Below, piece after piece: positions 34,817-42,407 of a stretch of DNA of 64,000 bases. Location of the stretch: the NCBI GenBank assembly GCA_036006525.1, contig DASYPP010000057.1, positions 45,377 to 109,376 of the forward strand, given 5' to 3'. The stretch is from DASYPP01 sp036006525 (GTDB taxonomy: Bacteria > Gemmatimonadota > Gemmatimonadetes > Gemmatimonadales > GWC2-71-9). Position 1 is the first letter of the stretch; the number at the start of each line of letters is the position of its first letter. The notes beneath the pieces were generated by a model. The model had not been told where the DNA came from, did not search any database, and saw nothing but the letters and a program-made list of their open reading frames with translations. Position numbers and translations under genes: made by a program.

Positions 34817-35770
34817 TCAGGACAACGATTTCAGGGGAACCTGCTCGAAGGCGCGAATCCGTTCCCCGTTGCTTTCAGCCCGGAGATGGCGCAAGGCCGT
34901 GGTAGCGCGAAGCAGCATTTCGACAGCATCTACCGAGGATTCGGCAAAATCCGGGACGGCGCAATAGCCGGCCCGGATTTTTAGTTTCTTCTCGATCTCG
35001 CCCATGTTGACCGTATGGGATTCAATGTTCTGGCCCAGCCGCTGCATCAGGCGAACGGCGCCTTCCGACTCGGTGGCTGGCGCGATGACCGCGAACTCGG
35101 AACGGCCCAGGCGGCCGATCGCATCGGAGGCCCGGCCCGCCCGCCGGATGATATCGCCCACCCTCTCGGCAACCCGGGAGGCGATGTCTTCGGACAGTTG
35201 TTCCGAGTCTACGTGTTCAGGATCGGGAGAGAAGACGATGCAGGCGAGAGCGTGATGGCGGCGGTAGGCTTCGGACCCGATTTCCCGGGCCCGCTTGGCG
35301 AGACCCCGCATGTTATACAGCCCGGTCAGCTGATCCAGCAGGCTCTCGTCCCGGATCCGGTCGATCTCGAACTTGGCACGGATGAAGGTCTGGAGCTTGA
35401 GTAGGAGAGCTTCCCCGTCGAGCGGCTGTCCCAGGAATTCCCAGGCTCCGGCGCGATAGGCTTCCAGCCGCTGGGCCCTCCCGGAGGGGCCCGAGGTGGT
35501 AATGATGATCGGAACGGTGCCGCTGAAGCGGGAATCGTCCCGCAACGAGCGGCAGACCTCGACGCCGTGCATATCCGGCATCTGGGCGTCCAGGATGATC
35601 ACGTCCGGCTGGGCGGTGCGCGCCCGATCGAGAGCCTGTTGCCCGGTATAGGCGCGAAGCACCGCGAACCCATTCGGGGCAAGGATACTTTCGAGCGAAC
35701 GGGCCGACCATTCCTGGTCGTTCGCGATGAGAACCAGCGGCGGACGGGAGGACTTATCGCGATCGTTCAT
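34817..35770 (-). CDS. REC domain - degenerate GGDEF response regulator
   Basis: About 317 residues from ATG 35770. REC domain (residues 10-130): phospho-Asp in DVIILDAQMPDMHG, Thr/Lys-region partly changed (IITTSG, FLGQPLDG). The C-terminal domain follows diguanylate cyclase fold (SLLDQLTGLYNMRGLAKRA and so on) but the signature is GRSEF where active enzymes have GG[DE]EF, so cyclase activity is unlikely. It may bind c-di-GMP, GTP or act as an output scaffold. Convergent with the Wzc-like gene and divergent from the exporter gene. Confidence 0.85.
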   Translation of the reverse strand: MNDRDKSSRPPLVLIANDQEWSARSLESILAPNGFAVLRAYTGQQALDRARTAQPDVIILDAQMPDMHGVEVCRSLRDDSRFSGTVPIIITTSGPSGRAQRLEAYRAGAWEFLGQPLDGEALLLKLQTFIRAKFEIDRIRDESLLDQLTGLYNMRGLAKRAREIGSEAYRRHHALACIVFSPDPEHVDSEQLSEDIASRVAERVGDIIRRAGRASDAIGRLGRSEFAVIAPATESEGAVRLMQRLGQNIESHTVNMGEIEKKLKIRAGYCAVPDFAESSVDAVEMLLRATTALRHLRAESNGERIRAFEQVPLKSLS

Positions 35771-36324
35771 AACTCTCGCTGCGTAAGCAGGGACCATCAA
35801 TAGGCGCAGGAAGCCAGACGACCTGCCTGCAGGACTCATGCGGGATGTCTTGTAATGCGCAAGACGATACAAGTCTTGGGTTTATATTGCAATACACCGG
35901 GCCCTCACGTCGGGGAACGACGCGGCGCCGCTACACGTTGAGCCAACACGAGTTAGGGCAGGCCCGGACGCCCAAGCCGGCGAGCATCAGCCCATGATTA
36001 GTGACTTAAGTTACGGTTTTACATTGTCTTACGAGGCATAATGTGGCCCGGCAACGCCCGCGATGATCGGCCCCGGAATTCGAAGGCTTTCGTCCTTCCG
36101 GAACTTCGGTCTGGGTTTGGCAATAACTTGGGAACTTCTGAGCACGGACAGAGGTGTGGTGACAACGCATCAGAGGTGTCAAATCTGATCTACAGTGCAG
36201 AAAGCTAACGAAAGTCGATGCTTTGCTTCTCAGGTCTATCGAGTTGGTAGTAATGGGCTTGGGTTCATTTCAACCAGTGTCGCTCGTACTCGACTCTAGC
36301 ACGAGGGATGCACCGGGAGTGAGC
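35771..36324. other. 554-bp intergenic region (divergent promoters)
   Basis: No gene is visible. AT content is higher than around it near 36000-36050. Direct repeats: CAGAGGTGT at 36149 and 36171 (22-bp period) and GGAACTTC at 36100 and 36131 (31-bp period), i.e. about two and three helix turns. They could be activator sites for the exporter/exosortase operon. No convincing sigma54 or sigma70 pair found. Confidence 0.5.
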
Positions 36325-37158
36325 ATGAAACCGCTCAGCAAACACCGCATTTCACTGCGCAGCGCCGTCCTTGGGGTATGCTGCTTGCTCGGACTTCTGG
36401 CGCTTCCGACTCGTTCCTCGGCCCAGGTGGCGCCGACGATGGATCGGCGGCCCCAGGCGACTCGAGCCGAATTACAGGCCCGCCTGGTGGAAATCGACCA
36501 GATCGTCGCCGGCATCTATAGCGAAGGAATCAAGCAACAGGTTCGTGCCGAGGCCGTGATGATCCAGGAACGTCTCCGTGACGGAGACTTCCAGATTGGC
36601 GACCAGCTTCAGGTCCAGCTGAGCGTCGCGGTGACCCCGACCGGACCGCCGATCAATGGCACTTTCTCGGTAGGGCCGGACCAGATCCTCCAGCTCCCCG
36701 AACTGCCGCCCATCCCGCTCCGCGGAGTCCTGCGGTCGGAGGTGAAGGACTACATGACCGAGTTCCTGAGCCATCTCTTCAAGGATCAGACGGTCAATGT
36801 TGTGCCCACCATTCGGCTGACGATCCAAGGCGGAGTAAAGCAGCCCGGCTTCTACCAGTTGCCGGCGGACATTACACTGCCCGATGCGATTACCAAGGCG
36901 GGCGGATTCGGCGGCGGCACTGACTTGAGTAAGACGGTGATCAAGCGGGACGACGAGGAGTTGTGGGGCACCGAAGAGATGTCCCAGGCCATTACGGCCG
37001 CGGTCACGCTCGACCAGTTGAACCTCCGCTCGGGGGATGAGCTCATCGTCGGACAGACGCAGACGACCGACTGGTTCCACACCCTGCGAACGTACGCCAT
37101 TATTCCAGGCCTTATTCTCAGCCTGGCCGCACTGGGCCGGCTGTTCGGGATCATCTGA
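36325..37158 (+). CDS. Wza-like polysaccharide export protein (SLBB)
   Basis: 277 residues from ATG 36325 (GGGAG 5 bases upstream). Signal peptide with LRSAVLGVCCLLGLLALPTRSSAQ. Residues about 90-180 are a Poly_export domain (FQIGDQLQVQLSV, QLPELPPIPLRGVLRSEVKDYMTEFL) and 180-240 an SLBB domain (IQGGVKQPGFYQLPADITLPDAITKAGGFGGGTDLSK), ending in a membrane helix (IIPGLILSLAALGRLFGII) rather than an amphipathic one. Forms the outer-membrane export channel. First gene of an operon with the sugar transferase and exosortase. Confidence 0.88.
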   Translation: MKPLSKHRISLRSAVLGVCCLLGLLALPTRSSAQVAPTMDRRPQATRAELQARLVEIDQIVAGIYSEGIKQQVRAEAVMIQERLRDGDFQIGDQLQVQLSVAVTPTGPPINGTFSVGPDQILQLPELPPIPLRGVLRSEVKDYMTEFLSHLFKDQTVNVVPTIRLTIQGGVKQPGFYQLPADITLPDAITKAGGFGGGTDLSKTVIKRDDEELWGTEEMSQAITAAVTLDQLNLRSGDELIVGQTQTTDWFHTLRTYAIIPGLILSLAALGRLFGII

Positions 37159-37166
37159 CCCCGCAA

Positions 37167-37916
37167 GTGGAGGTATCGTTGCCGCACAGTGGGTCCAAGG
37201 CGGCGCGTGTGACCCCGCGCGAGCGTAACTTGCGCCTGGTGGAAGACAGCGCGCCGGCGGTCCAGGTTCAGAATCGCCATGAGGGCCTTAACCGCGCCAT
37301 CAACGTGGGGTTGGCTTTCATTGCCTTGCTCGTGCTGTCTCCGCTTTTCCTGCTGATCGCGCTCCTGGTCAAGCTTACCTCGAAGGGACCGGTCTTCTAC
37401 AGCCAGACCCGGGTTGGGATCGACCGGCGGTCCACCCGAAACACCGCGCCCAGCCATCGCCGGATCCAGGACCTCGGTGGCCACATTTTCACGATCTACA
37501 AATTCCGTACGATGTGGGTGAATGCGGAACACCTCTCGGGCGCGGTCTGGGCGGCCAAGGAGGATCCCCGGGTCACTCATGTCGGATTGCTGCTTCGCAA
37601 GTACCGGCTGGACGAGCTCCCCCAGCTCCTCAACGTGCTGACCGGCGACATGAACATCGTCGGGCCCCGGCCGGAACGACCCAGCATTTTCATGAAGATG
37701 CGGCGGGAGATCCCGGGCTATGCCGCGCGGCAGAGGACCAAGCCGGGCATTACCGGATTGGCCCAGATCAATCAGCACTACGATGTCGACGTCGAGACCG
37801 TGCGAAACAAGTTGCGGTTTGACCTGATCTATCTGAGCCGCCAGGGAATACTTGAAGACTTGAAAATCATGCTCAAGACGGTGCCCGTGGTGCTGTTCAA
37901 GCAGGGAGGGTGGTAA
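37167..37916 (+). CDS. Polyprenyl-phosphate sugar-1-phosphate transferase (priming enzyme)
   Basis: About 249 residues, GTG at 37167. One reentrant membrane segment (VGLAFIALLVLSPLFLLIALLVKL), then the PglC/WbaP catalytic core: KFRTMWVNAE, LLRKYRLDELPQLLNVLTGDMNIVGPRPERP, TKPGITGLAQIN. Transfers a sugar-1-phosphate to undecaprenyl phosphate to start repeat-unit synthesis. An extra Arg/Ser-rich loop (DRRSTRNTAPSHRRI) sits before the KFRTM motif. Overlaps the exosortase start by 7 bp. Confidence 0.92.
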   Translation: MEVSLPHSGSKAARVTPRERNLRLVEDSAPAVQVQNRHEGLNRAINVGLAFIALLVLSPLFLLIALLVKLTSKGPVFYSQTRVGIDRRSTRNTAPSHRRIQDLGGHIFTIYKFRTMWVNAEHLSGAVWAAKEDPRVTHVGLLLRKYRLDELPQLLNVLTGDMNIVGPRPERPSIFMKMRREIPGYAARQRTKPGITGLAQINQHYDVDVETVRNKLRFDLIYLSRQGILEDLKIMLKTVPVVLFKQGGW

Positions 37917-38812
37917 CGCCCGTGGCCACCACTGCGGATACCGTGGTCAGCAGCCGGGAAGAGCGCGATTTCCAGAGTTACGCGCCCTATGTGCTTACCG
38001 CGGTCGCGTTCCTGCTTCTCTTTGCCCGTCCGCTCACCCTCCTGGCCCGCGATTGGTGGAGCGATCCGGATGCCGGGCATGGGTTGCTGTTGTTCCCGGT
38101 GGCCATCTGGCTGGCATGGAAAGCCGGGTTGCGAAAGGAACGGGCCCCTAACATCGTGCTGGGTATCACGCTCATCGTCATTGCGGTGGGCATCAGGTAC
38201 CTGAGCGGCCTGGCAGCCGAGTTGTTCACCATGCGGCTGTCCATGGTGCTGGGCCTGGCCGGCGTCATTACATATTTTGTCGGGTTCCGCCAGGTTCTTC
38301 ATTGGTGGCTTCCCTTCTCGCTCATCATACTCTCCATTCCGATTCCGGCAGTCCTCACCAACGCCCTGGCCTTTCCGCTTCAGCTCAAGGCGTCGGCGAT
38401 GGGCGCCTGGCTGCTGGAGCACCGGCACGTGCCAGCCAGGTTGATGGGGAATGTCATTCTGTTGCCCGGTCGGCAGTTGTTCGTGACGGAGGCCTGCAGC
38501 GGCTTGCGCTCGTTAACCGCGCTGCTCGCCCTGGGCCTCCTGGTGGGGGGCATCTGGCTGCGTTATCCGGCCAGCCGCGTCTTCCTGGTGCTCGTTACCC
38601 TGCCGGTAGCCATCCTGGTGAATGCCTTCCGGGTTTTCCTTACCGGGTTCCTGGTCTATTACGTCTCTCCGGCTATGGGTGAAGGCTTCATGCATCTGAG
38701 CGAAGGCTGGCTCCTCTTTGTCATCGCGTTCATCATCCTGGGACTGATGACGTGGGTGATCCGGATCCTGGAGCGTCGGATCTCGCGGAAGGGGGAGGAA
38801 AGCCATGCGTAA
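37910..38812 (+). CDS. Exosortase (XrtA-like)
   Basis: About 300 residues, eight membrane helices. Catalytic triad: Cys in TEACSGLRS (about 196), Arg in LVNAFRVFLTG (about 240) and His in GFMHLSEGWLLF (about 262), as in exosortases. GTG 37910 overlaps the previous gene; a later GTG at 37922 is also possible. Exosortases sort proteins with C-terminal PEP-CTERM-like signals to the surface, normally alongside exopolysaccharide genes. No signal-bearing substrate was seen in this window. Confidence 0.9.
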   Translation: MVTPVATTADTVVSSREERDFQSYAPYVLTAVAFLLLFARPLTLLARDWWSDPDAGHGLLLFPVAIWLAWKAGLRKERAPNIVLGITLIVIAVGIRYLSGLAAELFTMRLSMVLGLAGVITYFVGFRQVLHWWLPFSLIILSIPIPAVLTNALAFPLQLKASAMGAWLLEHRHVPARLMGNVILLPGRQLFVTEACSGLRSLTALLALGLLVGGIWLRYPASRVFLVLVTLPVAILVNAFRVFLTGFLVYYVSPAMGEGFMHLSEGWLLFVIAFIILGLMTWVIRILERRISRKGEESHA

Positions 38813-39440
38813 CTGGACCCCGTGGATTCCCGGTGGACTGCTCAGCATCGGCTGCCTCTTCACGCTTTTCATCAACCGGCAGCAGGATATGCCGCTCGCG
38901 GCACCACTCTCGACGTTGCCGGGCGAGGTCGCGGGCTACCCGGGGACCGAGCGGCCGATCACCGAAGAGGAGCAGCGGGTCGCCGGCATGACCAACTACT
39001 CGTTCCGGACGTTTGCGCGGGATTCCACGATCGCATTCACCATCTACGTCGGCTACTACGATCACCAGACCCAGGGCAAGACCATTCACTCACCAAAGAA
39101 TTGTCTCCCTGGCTCGGGTTGGGAGGCGCTGGCCCAATCGGAAAAGACCGTGACTACCCCGGCCCGGCAGGAAACGGTCAACCGTTACCTGTTGCAGAAC
39201 GGAGAGCAGCGGGCCCTGGTGCTCTACTGGTACCAGGGTAGAGGACGGGTAGCGGCCAACGAATACCAGGTGAAATGGGAACTGTTGCGGGACGCGGCGG
39301 TCCGGGGGCGCAGTGAAGAGGCGCTGGTGCGGATCGTGGTGAATATCACCCCGGATCTGGGGGAGGCCGCTGCAGATTCACTGGCCACTCGAGTGGCCGG
39401 CGAGTTGATACCTTCGGTGTATAAGGTCCTGCCCTCGTAA
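38805..39440 (+). CDS. epsI: EpsI family protein (exosortase-associated, DUF3485)
   Basis: 211 residues, ATG 38805, 8-bp overlap with exosortase. N-terminal anchor (WIPGGLLSIGCLFTLFINR) then the EpsI signature GKTIHSPKNCLPGSGWEAL, FTIYVGYYDHQTQG and VLYWYQGRGR. EpsI domains are either fused to exosortases or encoded just after them, as here. Role in exosortase sorting or polysaccharide export is not settled. Ends exactly at the convergent gene's stop. Confidence 0.93.
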   Translation: MRNWTPWIPGGLLSIGCLFTLFINRQQDMPLAAPLSTLPGEVAGYPGTERPITEEEQRVAGMTNYSFRTFARDSTIAFTIYVGYYDHQTQGKTIHSPKNCLPGSGWEALAQSEKTVTTPARQETVNRYLLQNGEQRALVLYWYQGRGRVAANEYQVKWELLRDAAVRGRSEEALVRIVVNITPDLGEAAADSLATRVAGELIPSVYKVLPS

Positions 39441-39914
39441 TTACATCCCCGCAATCCGGTCCGAGGTCCGCCGCGTCCCGATAGTGTTTTCGGGCAGTGC
39501 GGACACCGCCCGCCGCGCCCCGAGTCCCAGCCCCAGAAACGCCAGCCCCAGAAGAATTCCCTCGATCACCCGCCGGGTGATCCCGAAATCGGCTATCTGC
39601 AACGCCGGCCCGAAGTCTCGCTGGAGCAACAGCATCTGAACCACCAGGAGCACCACGAGCAGCAAGAGCAGCACGCTCAGGATGAGCGCAGTCAATCCGA
39701 GCCGGCGCAGGGCCAGCCGGCCATCCAGGAGGACCGCCGCGATGACCGCCACAACGAGGCCGGCGAGCAGCATCGCGCCATGATCTATGAAGGTTGAGAC
39801 CAGGAGAAAACGCCATCCCGAGTCCCCGGGATGAAACGGCCAGGCTTGGGCAAGCGGATCGACGAGCGGGACCAGCGCGAGCACCAGCGCGGCGGGATAG
39901 AGGCTCCGCAACAA
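39441..39914 (-). CDS. Small integral membrane protein
   Basis: About 157 residues with four membrane helices (PAALVLALVPLVDPLAQ, DHGAMLLAGLVVAVIAAVLL, ALILSVLLLLLVVLLVVQMLLL, GILLGLAFLGLGLGARRAV). TTG at 39914 has no good Shine-Dalgarno. A strong AAAGGAG lies in frame upstream before an ATT at 39944, and the residues between (IPPLDPRYRPLLRS) look coding, so the true start may be non-canonical. Family not recognised. It lies 60 bp after the GT2 gene. Confidence 0.65.
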   Translation of the reverse strand: MLRSLYPAALVLALVPLVDPLAQAWPFHPGDSGWRFLLVSTFIDHGAMLLAGLVVAVIAAVLLDGRLALRRLGLTALILSVLLLLLVVLLVVQMLLLQRDFGPALQIADFGITRRVIEGILLGLAFLGLGLGARRAVSALPENTIGTRRTSDRIAGM

Positions 39915-39977
39915 TGGGCGATACCGAGGGTCGAGCGGGGGAATGGGCCAACTCCTTTCAACCAGCCTGCCGGGTTT

Positions 39978-41147
39978 CTAAGACGGGCGACGAGTCGGCT
40001 CCCAGATGGGGTTGCGTTCCCCCCGGAGCGCCTTGCTCCAGGCCAGGAGGCCCGCGAGGTTCGCCGCAAAAATGAATGCGCACATGGTGATCGGCCGGGG
40101 CAGCGGGCGCCGATCCGCCTGGTGCATCGCGGCCGCACCGAGGATGGTTCCCACGCCGGCCAGGAGCAGGAGCCACTGGGCGATCTGGGACCGGGGAGCC
40201 AGCATGGCCAGGCCGAACAGGATCCCCGGTGTCGTCAGGAATACCAGCCACCGGGTGAGTTTGTGGCTGATCAGTTTGAGGGCAAAGCCGCCAAAGCGGA
40301 AGGGATTCATCAGGTGCCGCTCATACCAGAGGGTCTCGAGTCCTCGAGCCATGGTGCGGACCTTCCGGCGGAACTCGGAGCGAATCTCGCCGGAGCGGGG
40401 CACCAGGCAGATGGCCTCGTCCACCGACACGGCCCGCAGCCCGTGTTCCCGGCTGATCAACGCCGAGGCGAAATCCCGGCTCAGAGCGCCAGGGAACAAG
40501 GAGACGTGAAGATGGCGGCGGATGGCGTAATAGCATCCGCTGGCTCCGACAATGCCGCCCAGCCGGGTTTCCAGCGCGCGAACCGTCATCTCATATCCCA
40601 CGTACCCCGATTCGGCCTGGTTTCGCTCGGTCGTGATATGGCCCACGCTCAAGTCCCGCCCGCTCGCCACGCCGATAGTGGGATCCTGAAAGACCCGGAT
40701 CAGGGGCTTCAGTGCCTCGGGAAGAATCCGAATCGTGGCATCGGTGTTGATGACCACGTCGCCAGTGAGATAGGGCGCCGACGCATTCTCGGCCGCCGTC
40801 TTGCCGCTCCGCTCCGGCAGCCGCAAGAGTTCAACTCCCCGGTCGGCATATTCCCGCACGATGGCATCGGTCCCATCGGTAGAGGCATCCGAGGTAACCA
40901 GGATCTGTCTGCGATCGGCCGGATAATCGAGCGCGAGCAGGCTTTCGATGGTCCGCCGGATGGAGCTCTCTTCGTTGTAAGCAGGGAGCGAGATGCTGAT
41001 GCGCGGCCACTCCTCCGGATCATTCCAGGGCCTGGGGGCGCGACGGAACCATCCGAAGATCCAGAGCAGGAGCGGATACAGAAGATAGCTGTAGACGAAC
41101 AGCCCGATGGGCAGGAGAATCAGGGACCAGGCAACCATCTTCAGCAC
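39978..41147 (-). CDS. Family 2 glycosyltransferase (membrane)
   Basis: About 389 residues. N-terminal helix pair, GT-A domain with ISLPAYNEESSIRRTIESLL, LVTSDASTDGTDAIV, DXD-like VINTDATIRI, acceptor DRDFAS region and RKVRTMARGLETLWY (QxxRW-like position), then three C-terminal membrane helices. Processive beta-glycosyltransferases (hyaluronan/cellulose-synthase-like) share this layout. GTG 41147 or ATG 41138 may be the start; overlaps the GT4 stop. Probably extends the exopolysaccharide repeat unit. Confidence 0.88.
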   Translation of the reverse strand: MLKMVAWSLILLPIGLFVYSYLLYPLLLWIFGWFRRAPRPWNDPEEWPRISISLPAYNEESSIRRTIESLLALDYPADRRQILVTSDASTDGTDAIVREYADRGVELLRLPERSGKTAAENASAPYLTGDVVINTDATIRILPEALKPLIRVFQDPTIGVASGRDLSVGHITTERNQAESGYVGYEMTVRALETRLGGIVGASGCYYAIRRHLHVSLFPGALSRDFASALISREHGLRAVSVDEAICLVPRSGEIRSEFRRKVRTMARGLETLWYERHLMNPFRFGGFALKLISHKLTRWLVFLTTPGILFGLAMLAPRSQIAQWLLLLAGVGTILGAAAMHQADRRPLPRPITMCAFIFAANLAGLLAWSKALRGERNPIWEPTRRPS

Positions 41148-42304
41148 GACCGGGGAACGGGATGCAGCCCGGCGACCTCACGATACATCGTCTCGTGCCG
41201 ATCAAGCCAGGGTTGCAGCGCGAACCGGGTTTGCAGTCGGTGCCGGGCGGCCCGAGCCCGTTCGCGGGCGGCTTCCGGCTGGGCGAGTACCGCGGTCATC
41301 GCACGAGCCAGCGCGTCGGGAGACTCGGAGGGCACCAGGAGCGCTTCCTTTTCGGTGACGACATCGGGCACGCCGCCGACCGCGGTGGTGACCACCGGAA
41401 CCCCCGCAGCCATCGCCTCGAACAGCGCTATCGGCGTTCCTTCGGTACGAGAGCTCAGCACGAAGAGATCGAAGGCCTGAAATAATCTCGCTGCGTCCGG
41501 CACCAGGCCGTGCCAACGAATCCGGCTGGTGATCCCCAGCCGTTCGGCCTGGTGGGCGAGGGCACCCTGTTGCTTTCCGGCACCGAGCACCGACAGGGCC
41601 ACGCCGGGAACCTGGGCCAGCGCGTCCAGCAAGACGTCGAGGCCCTTCTCCGGGCTCAACCTCCCGACCCAGCCGATGGCCAGCTCTTCCGGTGCCAGGC
41701 CGAGCCGCGTGCGCGCCTCTTCCCGGGTGAGCCGCTCCGATGAGTCCGCGAAGGCATTGGGCAGCAAGGTGACTTGATCCGGCCGCAAGCCCGCGGACAC
41801 AAGCTTCCGTTCCAGCGGGCCCGACACCGCGACGACGCGGTCGAAGTGACGGAAAGCACGGACCTGCAGGAATTCATACATATGATTCTTCCAGTCACCG
41901 CCGGTAAACCCGTGGACCGTCGAGACCCGGGGAATGCTGAGCCGGCCGGCCACCGGGCCGGCCAATACGTCCGGACGGTACCCGTGGGTGTGCACCACGT
42001 CGGGACGTAAAGTAGCAAACACTTCTCTATATGCCGCGCGCTCGCGGCGATACGCGCGGGGGGGAAGCGCAATCGATGTCACCTTCACCCCGCGTCCGGC
42101 GAGCAGCGGGTGAAGTGAGGGTTCCGGGGCGCCTTGACCAATCACCGACAGGACCCCAACCCGGTGGCCTAATGCGGCTAGCCCGGCGGCGAGCGAAAGG
42201 ACGACGCTCTCCAGCCCGCCGGCTTGGCCAGGGGCCAGAACGTGAAGAATCGAAAGCCGGGATGAGTCAGCGGAAGTGATTGAAAACACGTATGTTGGAT
42301 TCAA
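41141..42304 (-). CDS. Family 4 glycosyltransferase
   Basis: About 387 residues (TTG 42304 or GTG 42289). GT-B fold: N-terminal ILHVLAPGQAGGLESVVLSLA, VVHTHGYRPDVLAGPVAGR, and C-terminal GWVGRLSPEKGLDVLLDALAQVPG, LFVLSSRTEGTPIALFEAMAAGVPVVTT with the ExFGxxxxE-like nucleotide-sugar site. Retaining mechanism is usual. Adds a sugar to the exopolysaccharide or a lipid carrier. First gene of a leftward pair with the GT2. Confidence 0.93.
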   Translation of the reverse strand: MNPTYVFSITSADSSRLSILHVLAPGQAGGLESVVLSLAAGLAALGHRVGVLSVIGQGAPEPSLHPLLAGRGVKVTSIALPPRAYRRERAAYREVFATLRPDVVHTHGYRPDVLAGPVAGRLSIPRVSTVHGFTGGDWKNHMYEFLQVRAFRHFDRVVAVSGPLERKLVSAGLRPDQVTLLPNAFADSSERLTREEARTRLGLAPEELAIGWVGRLSPEKGLDVLLDALAQVPGVALSVLGAGKQQGALAHQAERLGITSRIRWHGLVPDAARLFQAFDLFVLSSRTEGTPIALFEAMAAGVPVVTTAVGGVPDVVTEKEALLVPSESPDALARAMTAVLAQPEAARERARAARHRLQTRFALQPWLDRHETMYREVAGLHPVPRSC

Positions 42305-42407
42305 GCAAGTTGAATACCAGTGTGGCCGGGACTAGGTTGGGTGCCGGGCCTGCACGACGAAAATACACTCGCTGAAGAATCGCGGGTTCATTCCTTTAGG
42401 AGGTCGC

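Noticed and set aside
42339..42354. Second sigma54-like site before the lipoprotein gene (GG-10-GC with TGCA)
   Set aside because: The -24 half (GGGTGC) matches poorly and GG/GC at this spacing is common in GC-rich DNA.
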